A DNA stretch of 10,000 bases from Glandiceps talaboti (taxonomy: Eukaryota > Hemichordata > Enteropneusta > Spengelidae). The notes beneath the pieces are model-generated. The model ran no database searches, was not told the DNA's origin, and saw nothing but the letters and a program-made list of their open reading frames with translations. Shown piece after piece: positions 8,224 through 10,000 of this stretch (position 1 is its first letter; each line of letters opens with the position of its first letter). Both the position numbers and the translations under genes were made by a program. Location of the stretch: the NCBI RefSeq assembly GCF_964340395.1, contig NC_135563.1, positions 8,301,155 through 8,311,154 on the forward strand, written 5' to 3'.

Positions 8224-9660
8224 CTTTGTGTCACCATGACAATGTGAACTCCAAGTTCATTCAGTGCCGCGTAGGTCTTGCCCAAGTTTATTGAGCCACT
8301 GCTAAGAAACTTGCCATGACATGTTGAACACGGAACGTTGTTTTTCGATTTTGTTACTTTTCAAAAATGATATTTTTTAAAAAGGAAAGTATACACAAAG
8401 TTACAGCCATCGTGGCGTATATGTAGCTAGAGGCACGGACCTTCAAGCGGAATTGTTCCAAGTCGCCATCCATAAACATTACGTCGAGAACAGAGTAAAG
8501 AAATGATGAAATAAGTACGACAATTTCAATAAGTCACGGCCATCAAAATCAGGGTTCTTTGATTTTATTTAGGGACAGTGCATTACATTTCTACAGAGAA
8601 TACATTCAATCAACCTTTTGTCGAATATTTACTCGCTCTTTTGTTTCCCAACGATCTGCAGTTGAATGATCACCAACCAAGCAAGGACAATGATTTTCTG
8701 TGAAATGTGGTCAGTATTAAAGTCTGCCAGAGAGAGTTTATTGATTTCTTCTTCTTCAGAAATATAAGAATTCTTTACGATTCTTGCATCATACTAAGTG
8801 AATATCAGGAGATGCTGACTCCGATTCTTGCAAAAATTTGTTCATTCATGTCGTCTCATTAAGTACTATTAATTGTGCAGACTATCGAGATTTCCCGCGT
8901 AAAATCACAAAAAGTCACATGTTGACAAATTGAAGAACAACTTTGTTCACGCACTGTGGATTTATGTGCGATGGTAAAGAGGCGATAAAACATCTTCAAT
9001 CTGCACCATATAAATCAATGGAGAGGCAATGGAATGAGAGACAATCCGATGCTTTTTTGTAACAAATTATTTTCGACCACATCACTTTATATTGTAAATG
9101 CGAAAATATAATTGTTATTTATATTAATATTACATTGAAAGAAAACAAACAATTTCACCATCTGAGGGGTCAGGTAAAATTTGATGTTAACAAAGATTTT
9201 GAGATAGACCTTCAAAACTAAAAAAAAAATCTAAACAGGTTTATCAAACTAGCCGTGTACACCCACTACACAGTGTGTGCTATTCATCTTCCACGATCTG
9301 ACCCACATGCGATACTCACATCAGAACGTCAGAGATCATGATATAGCCAATGTGCTGCCCTTGAACTATTTTAGATACAGAGACTTGAGATTTGTTCTTA
9401 TTCAACTCAACACATGAAATCGTTTTGCATGTTATTTTTAGCGACATCATTCATGATAATACACTCGAGGCCAGTTGAAGACAATCACTAGAGTTGGTCA
9501 CAAGTTGTATATGATAAATTTAAATATCACACCATACCACTATCAGGTTTTCGACATTTTGAACTGTCGGTTTATCTGTTAAATTCGTACATTGTAAAAA
9601 ATAGATTTATTATTGTTTCAATACAGTCTTTAAACACTATAATCACGTGACTGTTTTTTT
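8218..9660. other. 3' UTR and 3' flanking DNA with no recognisable gene
   Basis: No coding content is recognisable on either strand. The region is AT-rich, with an A10 run (9220-9229), GATAAA and ATTAAA hexamers that could end a longer transcript, and an E2F-like TTTCCCGC (8891-8898). Where the NK1 transcript ends cannot be decided from sequence. Confidence 0.6.
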
Positions 9661-9664
9661 CCAA

Positions 9665-9892
9665 TATGCATGTATGTATGTATGTATGTATGTATGTATG
9701 TATGTATGTATGTATGTATGTATGTATGTATGTATGTATGTATGCCTGCCTGCCTGCCTGTCTGTCTGTCTGTCTGTCTGTATGTATGTATGTATTGTAT
9801 GTATGTATGTATGTATGTATGTATGTATGTATGTATGTATGTATGTATGTATGTATGTATGTATGTATGTGTGTGTGTGTGTATGTATGTGT
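9665..9892 (+). repeat. Compound tetranucleotide microsatellite (TATG/CCTG/TCTG/TATG/TG)
   Basis: Order: a TATG and a CATG unit, (TATG)18 at 9673-9744, (CCTG)4 at 9745-9760, (TCTG)5 at 9761-9780, (TATG)3 at 9781-9792, one 5-base unit TATTG (9793-9797), (TATG)18 at 9798-9869, (TG)6 at 9870-9881, then two TATG units and TGT. Because the unit is 4 bp and stop-free, it leaves open frames on both strands (Met-Tyr-Val-Cys repeats on +, Tyr-Ile-His-Thr repeats on -), which are not genes. Confidence 0.97.
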
Positions 9893-10000
9893 AACATATG
9901 GAGATTACGTAACATTTCTTGTTCACTCCATAATTTGGGTGAATGTATATTCACGGCGTAGCTTATATAATAATTACTCAGATGTCATATACCAGAAATT
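9893..10000. other. Unremarkable AT-rich DNA to the window end
   Basis: No coding, RNA or repeat signal is visible in this stretch after the microsatellite. Confidence 0.6.

Noticed and set aside
9630-9961. Several open frames of about 100 codons on both strands with Cys/Tyr/Val/Met or His/Thr/Tyr/Ile repeats
   Set aside because: They are translations of a stop-free 4-bp microsatellite and exist in every frame for that reason.

Overview
The window looks like genomic DNA from an invertebrate bilaterian animal. It is AT-rich and gene-sparse, with CpG not obviously depleted. It carries one spliced gene with eukaryotic GT-AG signals, plus simple-sequence repeats. The species cannot be named from this sequence; a lophotrochozoan, hemichordate or amphioxus would all fit. 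There are no bacterial operons, no RNA genes that I recognise, no CRISPR array and no mobile element I could identify.

The only gene I can support is a two-exon homeobox gene of the NK1 family (NKX1-1/NKX1-2 in vertebrates, slouch in Drosophila) on the + strand. Exon 1 coding (3100-3559) carries an EH1/TN-type repressor motif and an acidic run. A 4,083-bp intron (3560-7642) follows. Exon 2 coding (7643-8217) carries a basic nuclear-localisation-like cluster, a complete 60-residue homeodomain (7816-7995) and a Gly/Pro/Tyr/His-rich C-terminus. Joined across the intron in phase, the model is 344 aa and appears complete. It should encode a nuclear DNA-binding transcription factor, most likely a repressor with developmental (neural or mesodermal) roles, as is known for the family.

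Layout: 1-2400 is 5' flanking DNA with a GT/poly-G tract (264-315) and a noteworthy segment (about 508-793). That segment holds a consensus DR5 nuclear-receptor element, a 13-bp inverted repeat, a Su(H)-type site and homeodomain cores. 2437-3099 holds possible promoter elements, a homeodomain/CCAAT dyad and the 5' UTR. 3100-8217 is the gene. 8218-9660 is 3' UTR and flank without a recognisable gene; an AATAAA hexamer directly abuts the stop codon. 9665-9892 is a long compound tetranucleotide microsatellite (TATG, CCTG, TCTG, TATG, TG), followed by about 100 bp of unremarkable DNA.

I found no clearly new biological system. The points most worth checking are the cis-regulatory signals around the NK1 gene (the DR5 element, the inverted repeat and the homeodomain dyad) and the compound microsatellite.
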